Shown: positions 9,811 to 18,208, counted from the stretch's first letter. The stretch: DNA of 64,000 nucleotides from Clostridia bacterium (GCA_017463105.1 JAFTPU010000008.1:1-64000); one strand, 5' to 3'. Notes: a model not told the origin generated them from the sequence alone. Made by a program: numbers and translations.

Positions 9811-10647
9811 ATGAAACGAGCCAAAAAACGCAAGTCGTTCGACGTCGAATACGAAACGCGAAAAGTACCCTTGTCGCTCATCGATTCGGAGGCGGAAATA
9901 AACGATTTCGATAAAAAAGAGATCAAAACGCGCGCGGCGTATTTTATGCTCAACGGCGCGCCGACGCTCGCCGTCAACGAAAAGGAGGACGGACGTTTCC
10001 GCTTGCTTGCTGCCGACGCGGATTTTTATGCGGTGAAACTCTCGGGCGCAAGAGAAACGGAAGTGCGGGTCTACCGCTTCACCGAGAAAAACGCCGAGAT
10101 ATTTTCCCTTATCGAAAAACTGAAAACGGAAAGCTTGAGTGCCATGGACGAGGCGTATTTGATGAAACGGCTCGTTTCCGAGTTCTCGCTCACGCAGGAC
10201 GACGTCGCCGCGCTCATCGGCAAATCCCGTCCCGCCGTAGCGAATACTTTGCGGCTTTTAACGTTAGAGCCGTCCGTGGTGGGGCTGGTGGAAAGCGGGA
10301 AGCTGTCGGCGGGACACGCCAGAACGCTGGTGCGCGTACCCAAGGAAAAACAGCTCGCGTTTGCGGAGGAAGCGATAAGGCGAGAGTTGACCGTGCGGGA
10401 AATGGAACGCACGGTAAAGGCGTATTTAACGCCTCCCGAGGTGTTGCAGAAAGAAAACGAGGCGAAATCGGCGGCAAAGAGCGAGGAGCTGAAAGCGTTC
10501 GTCGAGCGTATGCGCGGGGTGTTTAGAACGAAGGTTTCGTTGATCGGCAACGACAAAAAGGGCAGGATATACATAGACTATTATTCGCCCGAGGATTTAT
10601 ACCGTTTCGAGGAATTTTTGGACATGATCGAAAGCTACGAGAGATAA
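9811..10647 (+). CDS. ParB/Spo0J-like DNA-binding protein with degenerate CTP-binding region
   Basis: The 278-residue length and overall order match ParB/Spo0J/Noc: N-terminal ParB domain, central HTH (about 120-165, with KSRPAVANTLRLL) and C-terminal dimerisation segment (about 235-275, IYIDYYSPEDL). The HTH is close to canonical. The N-terminal domain is not: the GERRxRA box that binds CTP is replaced by LLAADADFYA (about 68-77) and the ENIQR box by EKLKT. No ParA gene is beside it. It may bind DNA without CTP-driven sliding, or act as a regulator; function is inference. AAGGAG precedes the ATG. It is not the standard chromosomal parB, which normally keeps those boxes. Confidence 0.75.
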   Translation: MKRAKKRKSFDVEYETRKVPLSLIDSEAEINDFDKKEIKTRAAYFMLNGAPTLAVNEKEDGRFRLLAADADFYAVKLSGARETEVRVYRFTEKNAEIFSLIEKLKTESLSAMDEAYLMKRLVSEFSLTQDDVAALIGKSRPAVANTLRLLTLEPSVVGLVESGKLSAGHARTLVRVPKEKQLAFAEEAIRRELTVREMERTVKAYLTPPEVLQKENEAKSAAKSEELKAFVERMRGVFRTKVSLIGNDKKGRIYIDYYSPEDLYRFEEFLDMIESYER

Positions 10648-10676
10648 AAAATATTTGGAAAATTTTTCCAAAGGTA

Positions 10677-10705
10677 TTGACAATCGTTTTTAAATGTAAT
10701 ACACT
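10677..10705 (+). promoter_or_regulatory. Promoter upstream of small exported-protein genes
   Basis: TTGACA (10677-10682), 17-bp spacer, TACACT (10700-10705). The roughly 190-nt AT-rich leader holds two tiny frames, one 6 codons long after GGGAGGT at about 10838, and an imperfect hairpin around it. A leader-type control is possible but not shown. Confidence 0.5.
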
Positions 10706-10899
10706 TACAGCGAAAGAAGAAAGAATGAATGAACAAGGAGAATTATATAGACTAGTTTAATTTTTAAAATAGGAAGCTTTTAGCTTTTTAAAATATTATT
10801 TGCGGGAGGTGTTTGCAATGTTTATATTTTTAAAGTAACTTTTATAAGCATTGTACCCTCTTTTTGTTTTGCAAAAAATTATTTGATTGGAGGAAAAAT

Positions 10900-11363
10900 A
10901 TGAAAAAAATTAAAAGTTTTCTTTTGGCTTGTGCCTTAACGTTGAGTTGCTGCGCCTTTTCTGTAAGAAGTATATCAACAAAAGCCGAAGTGTTTGTTAA
11001 TCCCCCCCACTCTTACATATGATAATATTACGTATAATTATGTATGGATATCCTTGTCAATATGTATCTGTTGGTCAATTAGATTACGGCGGGGCAGGAT
11101 ATTTCCCTACGAGCTACTATGAAGACAACTTTCTTTGGTCTCACCAATCAGGTAATGGACATACGATAAAGGGTACTATTGAATATCAAGGCGCGTGTAG
11201 CGATATTGAAGTTTCTATCCCTTGGATAGGTTGGAGGTCTACGTCTGTAACGCTTAACGGAGTAACTTTTTCTTTGAGAACGGGACCGAATAAGTGCTCT
11301 ATAAGATGTGAACAGTTCGGAATCTCTGTGGGCGATGCACATTTTGCTTTTGGAGTTGATTGA
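10900..11363 (+). pseudogene. Small secreted protein, apparently frameshifted at a C7 run
   Basis: ATG 10900 follows TTGGAGGA and starts a clear Sec signal peptide (MKKIKSFLLACALTLSCCAF...TKAEV). The frame passes a run of seven C bases (11002-11008) and stops at 11020-11022. Continuation in the other two frames reads as a plausible extracellular domain: TYDNITYNYVW, then YPCQYVSVGQLDYGGAGYF to a stop at 11361-11363, rich in Tyr, Gly and Ser with four Cys. Two compensating shifts would restore one protein of about 155 residues. An ATG overlaps the stop (ATGA at 11019-11022), so a coupled second product is the alternative. I do not recognise a family. Confidence 0.5.
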
Positions 11364-11364
11364 A

Positions 11365-11550
11365 ATGATAAAAAAGTTTTTTCGAAATAGTGAGTTGTGG
11401 AAAATATGGGTTGCTTTATGTGCCGTTTTCTTTTATTGTGTAATGTTCGCTTCTTGCAAAGAAAAGGACAAAGCAAATGCGCAAGAAGAAGTGCGAATTG
11501 TAAAAATAGGAGAAACCGTTTTTGATTATAAATTTTGTTGTTCGCCATAG
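11365..11550 (+). CDS. Small putative lipoprotein/membrane-anchored protein, probably truncated
   Basis: ATG 11365 lies 1 nt after the previous stop, with TGGAG upstream. The 61-residue product has a basic start, one hydrophobic segment (about 13-29) ending FASC, which could be a lipobox, then a short charged stretch (EEVRIVKIGETVFDYKF). It stops just inside a region of small palindromes, which suggests the original 3' part was replaced. No recognisable family. Confidence 0.4.
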   Translation: MIKKFFRNSELWKIWVALCAVFFYCVMFASCKEKDKANAQEEVRIVKIGETVFDYKFCCSP

Positions 11551-11770
11551 CGATTGACCGCTTGCGCGATGGTAAGCGCAACCTACGGTTGCTTTATGAA
11601 AAGCTGTAACGCCCTTTGGGCGCGACTGCCGTCGAGGCGTAAAGGCTCTGCCTTTACAATCCGCAAGGGACAATGCCCCTTGACCCCTTATCGGGAACGA
11701 TACCGTTTATCCCAAGATTCGAGGAAAGATAGAAAGGTTCCGCCGCGGGTCGCACCCGCCGATTTACAAA
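11551..11770. repeat. Array of small hairpins (non-coding)
   Basis: Successive perfect stems: GCAACC-tac-GGTTGC (11578-11592), GCCC/GGGC near 11611, GTAAAGGC-tct-GCCTTTAC (11639-11657) and CAAGGG/CCCTTG (11664-11682). Short frames here have no start signals. No gene is visible in 11551-11869. Confidence 0.6.
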
Positions 11771-11807
11771 ACTTTAACAAAACCTTTACCGCACGTTTAA
11801 AAAATTT

Positions 11808-11838
11808 TGTTTTTTCTTTAATATTTGTACCGTATAAT
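11808..11838 (+). promoter_or_regulatory. Possible promoter of small charged protein
   Basis: TATAAT at 11833-11838 within GTACC...GGTAC inverted bases; the -35 (TTGTTT, 11808) is weak with 19-bp spacing. Confidence 0.45.
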
Positions 11839-11869
11839 TAGGGTACAAAATCCAAGGAGGAACAAAATT

Positions 11870-12115
11870 ATGGCAAACTTTTTCAAGAAAGCGTTTCACG
11901 ATATGAAGGAAAGTGCAAAGGCTCAGCACGAGGTAGACAAGGCGAACTTCGAGGCGGTAAAAGCGGAATCGAAAGCAAATTGGGAGGAAGCGAAGATGTC
12001 GCCGAAAGCCCGTCAGGAGAAAATGCAGGCGGAGCGCGAAGCGCAGATCGCGGAAGCGAAGGCACGTACGGAAGCGGCAAACGCGCGTATCGATGCGGCG
12101 AAAAATTCCAAATAA
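11870..12115 (+). CDS. Small highly charged helical protein, unknown function
   Basis: 81 residues; ATG 11870 follows a strong AAGGAGG. Composition is dominated by Ala, Lys and Glu with no Cys and one Trp, and predicts one or two long amphipathic helices or a coiled coil after an N-terminal FFKKAFHDMKES segment. Own terminator follows. It is soluble and probably abundant, judging from the ribosome site and codon choice. Family not recognised. Confidence 0.75.
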   Translation: MANFFKKAFHDMKESAKAQHEVDKANFEAVKAESKANWEEAKMSPKARQEKMQAEREAQIAEAKARTEAANARIDAAKNSK

Positions 12116-12133
12116 TCGCATAACGGAAACGTA

Positions 12134-12157
12134 AGGGGCGGAGCACGCCCCTTTTTC
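12134..12157 (+). terminator. Rho-independent terminator
   Basis: Stem AGGGGCG/CGCCCCT with loop GAGCA, then TTTTT. Confidence 0.85.
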
Positions 12158-12182
12158 CGCTTTGGCAAGGAGGAAAAAGCAA

Positions 12183-13745
12183 ATGAAGAAAACAATGCGG
12201 TATAACGTAAACGGCAAATGGATCGAGCGGGAGATCGATTATATCCCCGTGCGCTATATTTTCGCCGTGCTGATCACGCTTTTCGAAACGTTGGCGATCC
12301 TTGCGGCAATGGTGGCGCTCTGCTATTTCGTGCCGTACTTTTATATCGCCGTATGGATAACGCAGATCGCGTGCGTGATACGCATCGTGTCCTCCGACGA
12401 CAACCCCGATTATAAGATACCGTGGCTGTTGTTCGTGCTCATTGTGCCCATCGCGGGCTTTATGCTCTATTTCCTTTTCTATTCCCGCAAGTTACAGAAA
12501 AAGTATATCCGCCGAATGGAGAAACTGAAAAACGAAAGCTATAAAAAAGACGATACGGCTTTGCTGGAGCGTCTCAAAAAGGAGGACCCCGTCGCGCATT
12601 CTCAGGCGAAAATGCTGTGCAATATCGCCGAAACGCACCTCTTCACCGATACGAAACAGACCTATTTCCCGCTCGGCGAGGATATGTTTGCGGCTTTGCT
12701 TTCCGATTTAAAAAAAGCGGAGAAATTCGTTTATATGGAGTATTTCATCATCGAGGCGGGAAAATTCTGGAACCCGATCTTCGAGATACTCAAAGAGAAA
12801 GCTGCGGCGGGCGTGGAGGTAAAGGTGGTTTACGACGACGTGGGCTGTATGGCGACGCTCCCGGGGAATTACGCGAAAATATTGGCGCAGTCGGGAATAA
12901 AAGCCACGCCGTTTTCTCGTTTGAAGGGCAATGCGGACAGCGAATTCAACAACCGTTCGCACCGTAAAATTACCGTGATAGACGGTTTCATCGCGTACAC
13001 GGGTGGGGTAAATATCGCCGACGAGTATATCAACGAGGTCGAGCGGTTCGGACATTGGAAGGACACGGGCGTGCGGCTGGAGGGAGAAGCGGCGTACGAG
13101 CTGACGAAGCTGTTTTTGTTCGATTACGGGATCAACGTGAAGGAAACGGACGCCCCGCGCGCCGATCTTTATCCGAAAAGCGAGATCGAGGAGGAGGGGT
13201 ATCTGATCCCGTTCGGCGACGGTCCGCGTCCCATTTACGAGCGGCGGGTAGGCAAGAGCGTGATCGAAAATCTTTTGACGAACGCGACGGAGTACGCGTA
13301 TATCACCACGCCGTATCTGATCATCGACAACGAGCTTTGTCAAATCATCGAAAACACCGCGCTTCGGGGCGTGAAGGTGAAGATCGTCACGCCGCATATT
13401 CCCGATAAAAAGCTGGTGTTTTCCATGACGAGGAGCTTTTATCCGCGCTTGATGGCGGCGGGTGTGGAAATTTACGAATACGAATCGGGATTTATCCACG
13501 CGAAGAGCTATCTTGCCGACGGCAAATACGCGATGATCGGCACGATCAATCTCGATTATCGGAGCCTCGTGCATCATTTCGAAAACGGGGTATGGATGTA
13601 TAAATGCGCGTGTATCGCCGATCTGAAACGGGATATCGAGGACACGCTCGGAAAATGTATCCCGATCACGCCCGATAAGATAAAGGTCAATCTTTTGCAA
13701 AAATTCCTCCGTGCGCTGATCCGTATTTTCGCGCCGTTGTTGTAA
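12183..13745 (+). CDS. cls: Cardiolipin synthase (phospholipase D superfamily)
   Basis: Condenses two phosphatidylglycerol molecules into cardiolipin at the membrane. Two N-terminal TM helices (about 27-51 and 52-100 region), then two HKD motifs: H260-K262-D267 (HRKITVIDG) and H439-K441-D446 (HAKSYLADG). At 520 residues it has the usual length. ATG 12183 is chosen because AAGGAGG lies just upstream and would fall inside the coding region of a longer TTG-started form. The terminator shared with the opposing FAD oxidoreductase gene follows. Confidence 0.93.
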   Translation: MKKTMRYNVNGKWIEREIDYIPVRYIFAVLITLFETLAILAAMVALCYFVPYFYIAVWITQIACVIRIVSSDDNPDYKIPWLLFVLIVPIAGFMLYFLFYSRKLQKKYIRRMEKLKNESYKKDDTALLERLKKEDPVAHSQAKMLCNIAETHLFTDTKQTYFPLGEDMFAALLSDLKKAEKFVYMEYFIIEAGKFWNPIFEILKEKAAAGVEVKVVYDDVGCMATLPGNYAKILAQSGIKATPFSRLKGNADSEFNNRSHRKITVIDGFIAYTGGVNIADEYINEVERFGHWKDTGVRLEGEAAYELTKLFLFDYGINVKETDAPRADLYPKSEIEEEGYLIPFGDGPRPIYERRVGKSVIENLLTNATEYAYITTPYLIIDNELCQIIENTALRGVKVKIVTPHIPDKKLVFSMTRSFYPRLMAAGVEIYEYESGFIHAKSYLADGKYAMIGTINLDYRSLVHHFENGVWMYKCACIADLKRDIEDTLGKCIPITPDKIKVNLLQKFLRALIRIFAPLL

Positions 13746-13760
13746 AAAGCTATCATAAAA

Positions 13761-13784
13761 AAGCACCCTTCGGGGTGCTTTCGT
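13761..13784. terminator. Bidirectional terminator between cls and the FAD oxidoreductase gene
   Basis: Perfect stem AAGCACCC/GGGTGCTT with a TTCG loop, T-rich on one side and A-rich on the other, between convergent genes. Confidence 0.85.
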
Positions 13785-15158
13785 TTATAAGTTTTTCGCG
13801 ATATTGCGGGCGACGAAAACGCCGCTTGCCGACGCGTGCGAAAGGGAGTGCGTGATCCCGCTCCCGTCGCCGATGATATACAAGCCCTTGTGACGGGATT
13901 GCAGACTTTTGTCGACTTCGACCTCCACGTTGTAGAATTTGACCTCCACGCCGTAGAGGAGGGTATCGTAGCTCGCGGTGCCCGGTGCGATCTTGTCGAG
14001 GGCGTAGATCATTTCGATGATCCCGTCCAAAATACGCTTGGGCAAGACCAAACTAAGATCTCCGGGCGTGGCGTTTAACGTGGGGGTCGTGAACGATTCC
14101 TCTATCCTTTCGGGCGTGCTGCGCTTGCCGTTGATGAGGTCTCCGAAGCGTTGCACGATGATTCCGCCGCCCAGCATATTGCTCAGCCGTGCAATCGATT
14201 CCCCGTACCCGTTCGAATCGCGGAAGGGCTCGGAGAAATGCTTCGCGACGAGGAGGGCGAAATTCGTGTTCTGTGTCTGCTTTTGCGGGTCCTCGTAGCT
14301 GTGCCCGTTGACGGTTACGATCCCGTTCGTGTTTTCGCTCACCACCGCGCCTTTGGGGTTCATGCAAAACGTACGCACGCGGTCGCCGTATTTTTGCGTG
14401 CGGTAGACGATCTTGCTTTCGTATAATTCGTCGGTGAGATGGGAGAAGATCTCCGCGGGGAGCTCCACGCGCACGCCGATATCGACGCGGTTCGATTTGG
14501 TGGGAATATCGAGTTCGCCGCATACATGCTCCATCCATTTGCTCCCGCTCCTGCCTACGGATACGATACAATTTTTACATTCGTACGCCTTATTTTCGGC
14601 GCGGACGAGATATCCGCCGTCTAAAACGGCGATCGTTTCCACGGGCGTATCGAAATAAAAATCGATCTTGTCCTTCAATGCGGCATACAGATTTTTCAGT
14701 ACGATATAATTGATATCGGTGCCGAGATGGCGCACGGACGCGTCGAGCAGATGAAGGGAGTTCTGCATACAGAGCTTTTTGAATTTCGAGCCCGCCGTCG
14801 AGTACAGCTTCGTGCCTTCGCCGCCGTAGCGCATATCGATCTCGTCCACGTAACGCATGAGCTCGAGCGCTTTGTTTTTGCCGAGATATTCGTACAGCGT
14901 ACCGCCGAAATCGTTGGTGATGTTATACTTCCCGTCGGAAAACGCGCCCGCGCCGCCGAAGCCGCTCATGATCGAACAGCTTTTGCATTTGATACAGTTT
15001 TTCACCTTGTCGCCGTCGATGGGACAGCGCCTGTTTTCGAGGGCGTGCCCGCCTTCGAATACCGCGATCTTCAGATCGGGACGCTTATTTAAGAGCTCGT
15101 ACGCGGAAAATATTCCCCCGGGACCCGCGCCGATCACGATAACGTCGTATTTTTTCAT
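13785..15158 (-). CDS. FAD-dependent oxidoreductase (dehydrogenase of unknown substrate)
   Basis: 457 residues with an N-terminal Rossmann dinucleotide fold (VIGAGPGGIFSAYELL, about 6-21) and a C-terminal FAD segment (YIIGDGSGITHSLSHASASG). A CPIDG...NCIKCKSCSIMSGFGGAGAFSDGKYN block (about 46-79) carries four Cys; this Cys-rich block and FSDGK are typical of a widespread uncharacterised bacterial/archaeal flavoprotein family. The Cys may bind a metal or cluster, which is inference. ATG at 15158 follows AAGGAGG. It has its own promoter and stands alone, so the pathway is unknown. Confidence 0.82.
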   Translation of the reverse strand: MKKYDVIVIGAGPGGIFSAYELLNKRPDLKIAVFEGGHALENRRCPIDGDKVKNCIKCKSCSIMSGFGGAGAFSDGKYNITNDFGGTLYEYLGKNKALELMRYVDEIDMRYGGEGTKLYSTAGSKFKKLCMQNSLHLLDASVRHLGTDINYIVLKNLYAALKDKIDFYFDTPVETIAVLDGGYLVRAENKAYECKNCIVSVGRSGSKWMEHVCGELDIPTKSNRVDIGVRVELPAEIFSHLTDELYESKIVYRTQKYGDRVRTFCMNPKGAVVSENTNGIVTVNGHSYEDPQKQTQNTNFALLVAKHFSEPFRDSNGYGESIARLSNMLGGGIIVQRFGDLINGKRSTPERIEESFTTPTLNATPGDLSLVLPKRILDGIIEMIYALDKIAPGTASYDTLLYGVEVKFYNVEVEVDKSLQSRHKGLYIIGDGSGITHSLSHASASGVFVARNIAKNL

Positions 15159-15214
15159 ATATTTTCCTCCTTGATCGAAAGTAAGACAGGACTCGGTCTT
15201 AACACGCGAAGGCT

Positions 15215-15243
15215 ATTATAGCACAAAAAAGGACGGATTGCAA
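15215..15243 (-). promoter_or_regulatory. Promoter of FAD oxidoreductase gene
   Basis: On the minus strand: TTGCAA (15243-15238), 17-bp spacer, TATAAT (15220-15215). Confidence 0.75.
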
Positions 15244-15297
15244 TACCCTTTTGTAAAAATTTTTCCTGTTTTTTGACAAATTTTTTCGAAAAGAGTA

Positions 15298-15326
15298 TTG
15301 ATTTTTGCCTACGCTTGCGATATAAT
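15298..15326 (+). promoter_or_regulatory. Promoter of nucleotidase-guanylate kinase fusion gene
   Basis: TTGATT (15298-15303), 17-bp spacer, TATAAT (15321-15326), then AAGGAG before ATG 15348. Confidence 0.75.
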
Positions 15327-15347
15327 ATACGGACAAGGAGAAAACGT

Positions 15348-16472
15348 ATGAAAGGAAAATACCGCTTGTCAACGGCGCTTGATATCGACGACCTGTTGAT
15401 GGAATGTACCTCGTACGCCATTCGTTTGGCGAACGAAAAATATAAATTCGATCCCCCGCTGAGCATTTACGAGGTCAACAGCTGGGGCAAAACGGGCAGA
15501 CGCACGGACGTGATCTTCGAGTATTTTTCCGATCCCGAATTTTACCGTACGCAGCCCGTGTATAAAGGCGCGAAGGAATTCGTCGACAAGCTTTCGCAGA
15601 TGACGGAGGTGTTCGTGTCGACGGCGATCCCGCCCGAATTCATGGGGATACGGGCGAGGCGGATCATGGAGGAATTTCCGCAGATCCCGCCCGACCACAT
15701 TTATATGGGCTCGCGGAAGGATAAAATCAGTACCGATATTCTTTTCGACGACGGCATGCACAACGTGGTGCGTTCCAACGCGCGCTATCCCATTCTGATG
15801 CGCAGACCTTGGAATCAGGACGCGACGGGCATGCTGGCGGTGAATAATTACAACGAATTTCTGCGGGTGGTCGAGGTGATCGCGGACAGCTACAGCGTGC
15901 GGCCCGAACGGTATTCGTTGCAGGAAGCGAGCATCGTGGTTTTGGTGGGACCTTCGGGAAGCGGTAAATCGAAGATCGCGAGACAGGTTTTGGAAAAGAC
16001 CGACCGATTCGAAAAATTGGTGAGCTACACGACGAAGGACCCGACGGCGGAGACGGAGAACGAGTGGTATAATTACGTGTCGTTAAACGAATTCCGTAAG
16101 ATGTGCGAAAGCGGGGAGATGTTCCAATCGACGATGTATGCGGGGCACGCATACGGCTCGCGGAAATCGGACGTAGAGGCGATATTGGCGACGGGCAAGC
16201 ACGTTATGACGACGATGGATATATGCGGAGCGATGTCGTTAAAGACGAATTTCCGTAACGTGATCACGATCTATATCAAGCGGGAGAAGAGGGCGTTGTT
16301 GTCGTCGATTCTGCGTAAAAATTCGTCGATTGAGGATAAGGTGCGGCGCATTATCGCGATCGACCCAGAGGAGCAGAATGCGGAGATCTGCGATTACGTA
16401 GTGGAATTCGACCGTTACGACGACGCGATTGCGCAGATCTGCGAAATTCTGCATATCGAGAACCGAAGCTGA
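15348..16472 (+). CDS. Fusion: HAD-type deoxynucleotidase domain + guanylate-kinase-like domain
   Basis: 374 residues. N-terminal half (about 1-175): HAD phosphatase of the 5'(3')-deoxyribonucleotidase type, with nucleophile motif ALDIDD (D12, D14), motif II STA (91-93), a Lys region SRKDK (122-126) and acidic motif FDDG (133-136). C-terminal half (about 193-374): P-loop GPSGSGKS (201-208) and the guanylate-kinase pattern VSYTTKDP...E, but with low similarity in the substrate lid. One half would hydrolyse nucleotides and the other would phosphorylate a nucleotide or related substrate, an odd pairing. ATG 15348 is favoured by AAGGAG 7 nt upstream over an earlier in-frame start that overlaps the promoter. 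Monocistronic. Confidence 0.75.
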   Translation: MKGKYRLSTALDIDDLLMECTSYAIRLANEKYKFDPPLSIYEVNSWGKTGRRTDVIFEYFSDPEFYRTQPVYKGAKEFVDKLSQMTEVFVSTAIPPEFMGIRARRIMEEFPQIPPDHIYMGSRKDKISTDILFDDGMHNVVRSNARYPILMRRPWNQDATGMLAVNNYNEFLRVVEVIADSYSVRPERYSLQEASIVVLVGPSGSGKSKIARQVLEKTDRFEKLVSYTTKDPTAETENEWYNYVSLNEFRKMCESGEMFQSTMYAGHAYGSRKSDVEAILATGKHVMTTMDICGAMSLKTNFRNVITIYIKREKRALLSSILRKNSSIEDKVRRIIAIDPEEQNAEICDYVVEFDRYDDAIAQICEILHIENRS

Positions 16473-16485
16473 TAAAAGGAAAACG

Positions 16486-16522
16486 AAAAACGGGGTTACG
16501 GCAAACGCCGCCCTCGTTTTTT
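16486..16522 (+). terminator. Terminator after fusion gene
   Basis: AAAACGGGG ... CCCTCGTTTTTT with an inner GGC/GCC helix and T-run. Confidence 0.7.
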
Positions 16523-16625
16523 ATTTAGAGGAATGAAAAAGTGGGACGAAAAGAAGGAAAACGGGAAAAAGGAAGAAAAAAGTCAAGAAAAAAGCAAGAA
16601 AAGCGAGGGTTTTTTCCGAGAGGGG

Positions 16626-16654
16626 TTGACAAGCGCAGGGAGAAGTGTTATAAT
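16626..16654 (+). promoter_or_regulatory. Consensus promoter of the polysaccharide operon
   Basis: TTGACA (16626-16631), exactly 17 bp, TATAAT (16649-16654): a full consensus. Base composition drops sharply downstream. A 66-codon frame over this site is Lys/Glu-rich noise. Confidence 0.9.
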
Positions 16655-16705
16655 ATATAAAGGCGTATTATATAATGTAAATAATAAGCGCGGAAAAAGA
16701 GAAGT

Positions 16706-17356
16706 ATGTACAAACATTTTTTTAAAAGATTGATAGACTTGATTTTGTCCTTACTCGGGATAATTATTTTGGCGTTACCGATGTTGATCATCGCAGTGGC
16801 GATTAAGATCGATTCGAAAGGTCCCGTTTTGTTTAAGCAAAAGCGAGTGGGGATACGTAAAAAGACTTTCATGATCCTCAAATTCCGCACTATGCGTACG
16901 GATACGCCGCACGACGCGCCGACGCACGAGCTTTCCGATCCTAAGAAATGGATCACGAAAGTAGGCGGTTTTTTGAGAAAAACCTCGTTGGACGAACTTC
17001 CGCAGATCTTTAATATTTTTGTCGGTCATATGTCCGTCATCGGACCTCGTCCCGCGCTTTGGAATCAAGACGATCTGATAGCCGAACGGGATAAATACGG
17101 CGCAAACGACGTAAAACCCGGTTTGACGGGTTGGGCGCAGATCAACGGGCGCGATGAATTGGAAATTCCCGTCAAAGCAAAGCTTGACGGGGAGTACGTA
17201 AAAAAAATGGGATTTTTCTTCGATTGCAAATGTTTTTTCGGTACGATCTTTTCGGTGTTGAAAAGCGACGGCGTTGTGGAAGGCGGAACGGGTGAAATGA
17301 AAAAGCAGGAAGAAGCGGCGGCAGAGGTTGCCGCGGCGGAAGAAAAGGAAGCGTAA
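16706..17356 (+). CDS. Initiating sugar-phosphate transferase (polyprenyl-phosphate glycosyl-1-phosphate transferase)
   Basis: Transfers a sugar-1-phosphate from a UDP-sugar to undecaprenyl phosphate and so starts the repeat unit. 216 residues: one membrane re-entrant/TM helix (about 9-33), then the family core KFRTMRTDT (about 60), LRKTSLDELPQIFNIFVG (about 91-108), SVIGPRP (111-117) and PGLTGWAQINGRD (about 140-152). Small PglC/EpsL-type form without the extra TM domain. The last 20 residues are Glu/Ala low-complexity and not part of the fold. First gene of the operon; the sugar (often a galactose, GalNAc or bacillosamine-like sugar) cannot be told. Confidence 0.92.
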   Translation: MYKHFFKRLIDLILSLLGIIILALPMLIIAVAIKIDSKGPVLFKQKRVGIRKKTFMILKFRTMRTDTPHDAPTHELSDPKKWITKVGGFLRKTSLDELPQIFNIFVGHMSVIGPRPALWNQDDLIAERDKYGANDVKPGLTGWAQINGRDELEIPVKAKLDGEYVKKMGFFFDCKCFFGTIFSVLKSDGVVEGGTGEMKKQEEAAAEVAAAEEKEA

Positions 17357-17364
17357 GGGCGGTT

Positions 17365-18198
17365 ATGGCGTTAAAACTGATGTATATCACCAACAATCCG
17401 ACGATTGCCGCCGTGGCGCAGGAATGTGGCGTAGATCGGATCTTTCTCGATATGGAATATATCGGTAAAGAAGAAAGACAATACGGGATGAATACGGTTA
17501 AATCTCATCACACCGTTGAGGACGTGCGAAAGATCGGAGGATTATTGCATGATTCCGAATTGCTGGTCCGCGTTAATCCCATACACGAGAAAACTCGGGA
17601 TTATCGTTCTTCGGAGGAGGAGATTGAAGAAGTATTGCGGGCGGGCGCAGACATTTTGATGCTTCCGATGGTAAAGACGGTAAAAGAGGCGGAAAGGTTT
17701 GTGCATACCGTAGATGGACGGGCGAAAACGATGCTGTTGATCGAAACGGCGGAGGCGAACGAGACGATCGACGATTTGTTGCAAGTGGACGGTTTGGATG
17801 AAATACATATCGGTTTGAACGATATGCATCTCGCTTATCGCAAAAGGTTTATGTTTGAACTTCTTATCGACGGTACGGTAGATCGGCTTTGCGAGAAGAT
17901 AAGTAAAAAAGGTCTGCCTTATGGGTTCGGCGGGATCGCAAGATTGGGGTACGGTATGATCCCTGCCGAAAAGATTATTACGGAACATTATCGTTTGGGT
18001 TCGACCCGAGCGATTTTGTCTCGTAGTTTTTGTAACGCCGAGGATATCAAGAACATGGACGAGCTTAAGGCATTGTTCCGTTTTGAAACTTCGCGTATCA
18101 GGGATTTTGAAAGAACAGTAGCCACGTTAAACCAAGAGAAGCTGAGAGAAAATCACGAAGAAGTGGCGCGGTTGGTCGCAAAAATAGTAAACGGATAA
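17365..18198 (+). CDS. HpcH/HpaI-type aldolase in the polysaccharide operon
   Basis: 277 residues, TIM-barrel aldolase of the HpcH/HpaI/citrate-lyase-beta superfamily. Visible are FLDMEYIGKEER (27-38), RVNP (67-70), LMLPMV (97-102), LIETAEA (about 123-129) and GLNDMH (149-154). These line up with the usual Arg, metal-binding Glu and Asp positions. Family members make or break a bond between pyruvate (or an acyl-CoA/oxaloacetate-like donor) and an aldehyde. Starting 9 nt after the sugar transferase, it is clearly part of the operon. Together with the Ldh2-type enzyme four genes on, it may make a pyruvate-derived acid or sugar for the polymer; that is inference. Confidence 0.82.
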   Translation: MALKLMYITNNPTIAAVAQECGVDRIFLDMEYIGKEERQYGMNTVKSHHTVEDVRKIGGLLHDSELLVRVNPIHEKTRDYRSSEEEIEEVLRAGADILMLPMVKTVKEAERFVHTVDGRAKTMLLIETAEANETIDDLLQVDGLDEIHIGLNDMHLAYRKRFMFELLIDGTVDRLCEKISKKGLPYGFGGIARLGYGMIPAEKIITEHYRLGSTRAILSRSFCNAEDIKNMDELKALFRFETSRIRDFERTVATLNQEKLRENHEEVARLVAKIVNG

Positions 18199-18208
18199 GG
18201 CTTGAAAA

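Noticed and set aside
9811-10647. Chromosome partition locus / replication origin
   Set aside because: No parA, gidAB, dnaA or parS-like site (TGTTNCACGTGAAACA) was seen, and the ParB lacks CTP boxes.
16533-16733. 66-codon frame before the sugar transferase
   Set aside because: Contains the consensus promoter and has Lys/Glu low-complexity sequence; it also overlaps the next gene.
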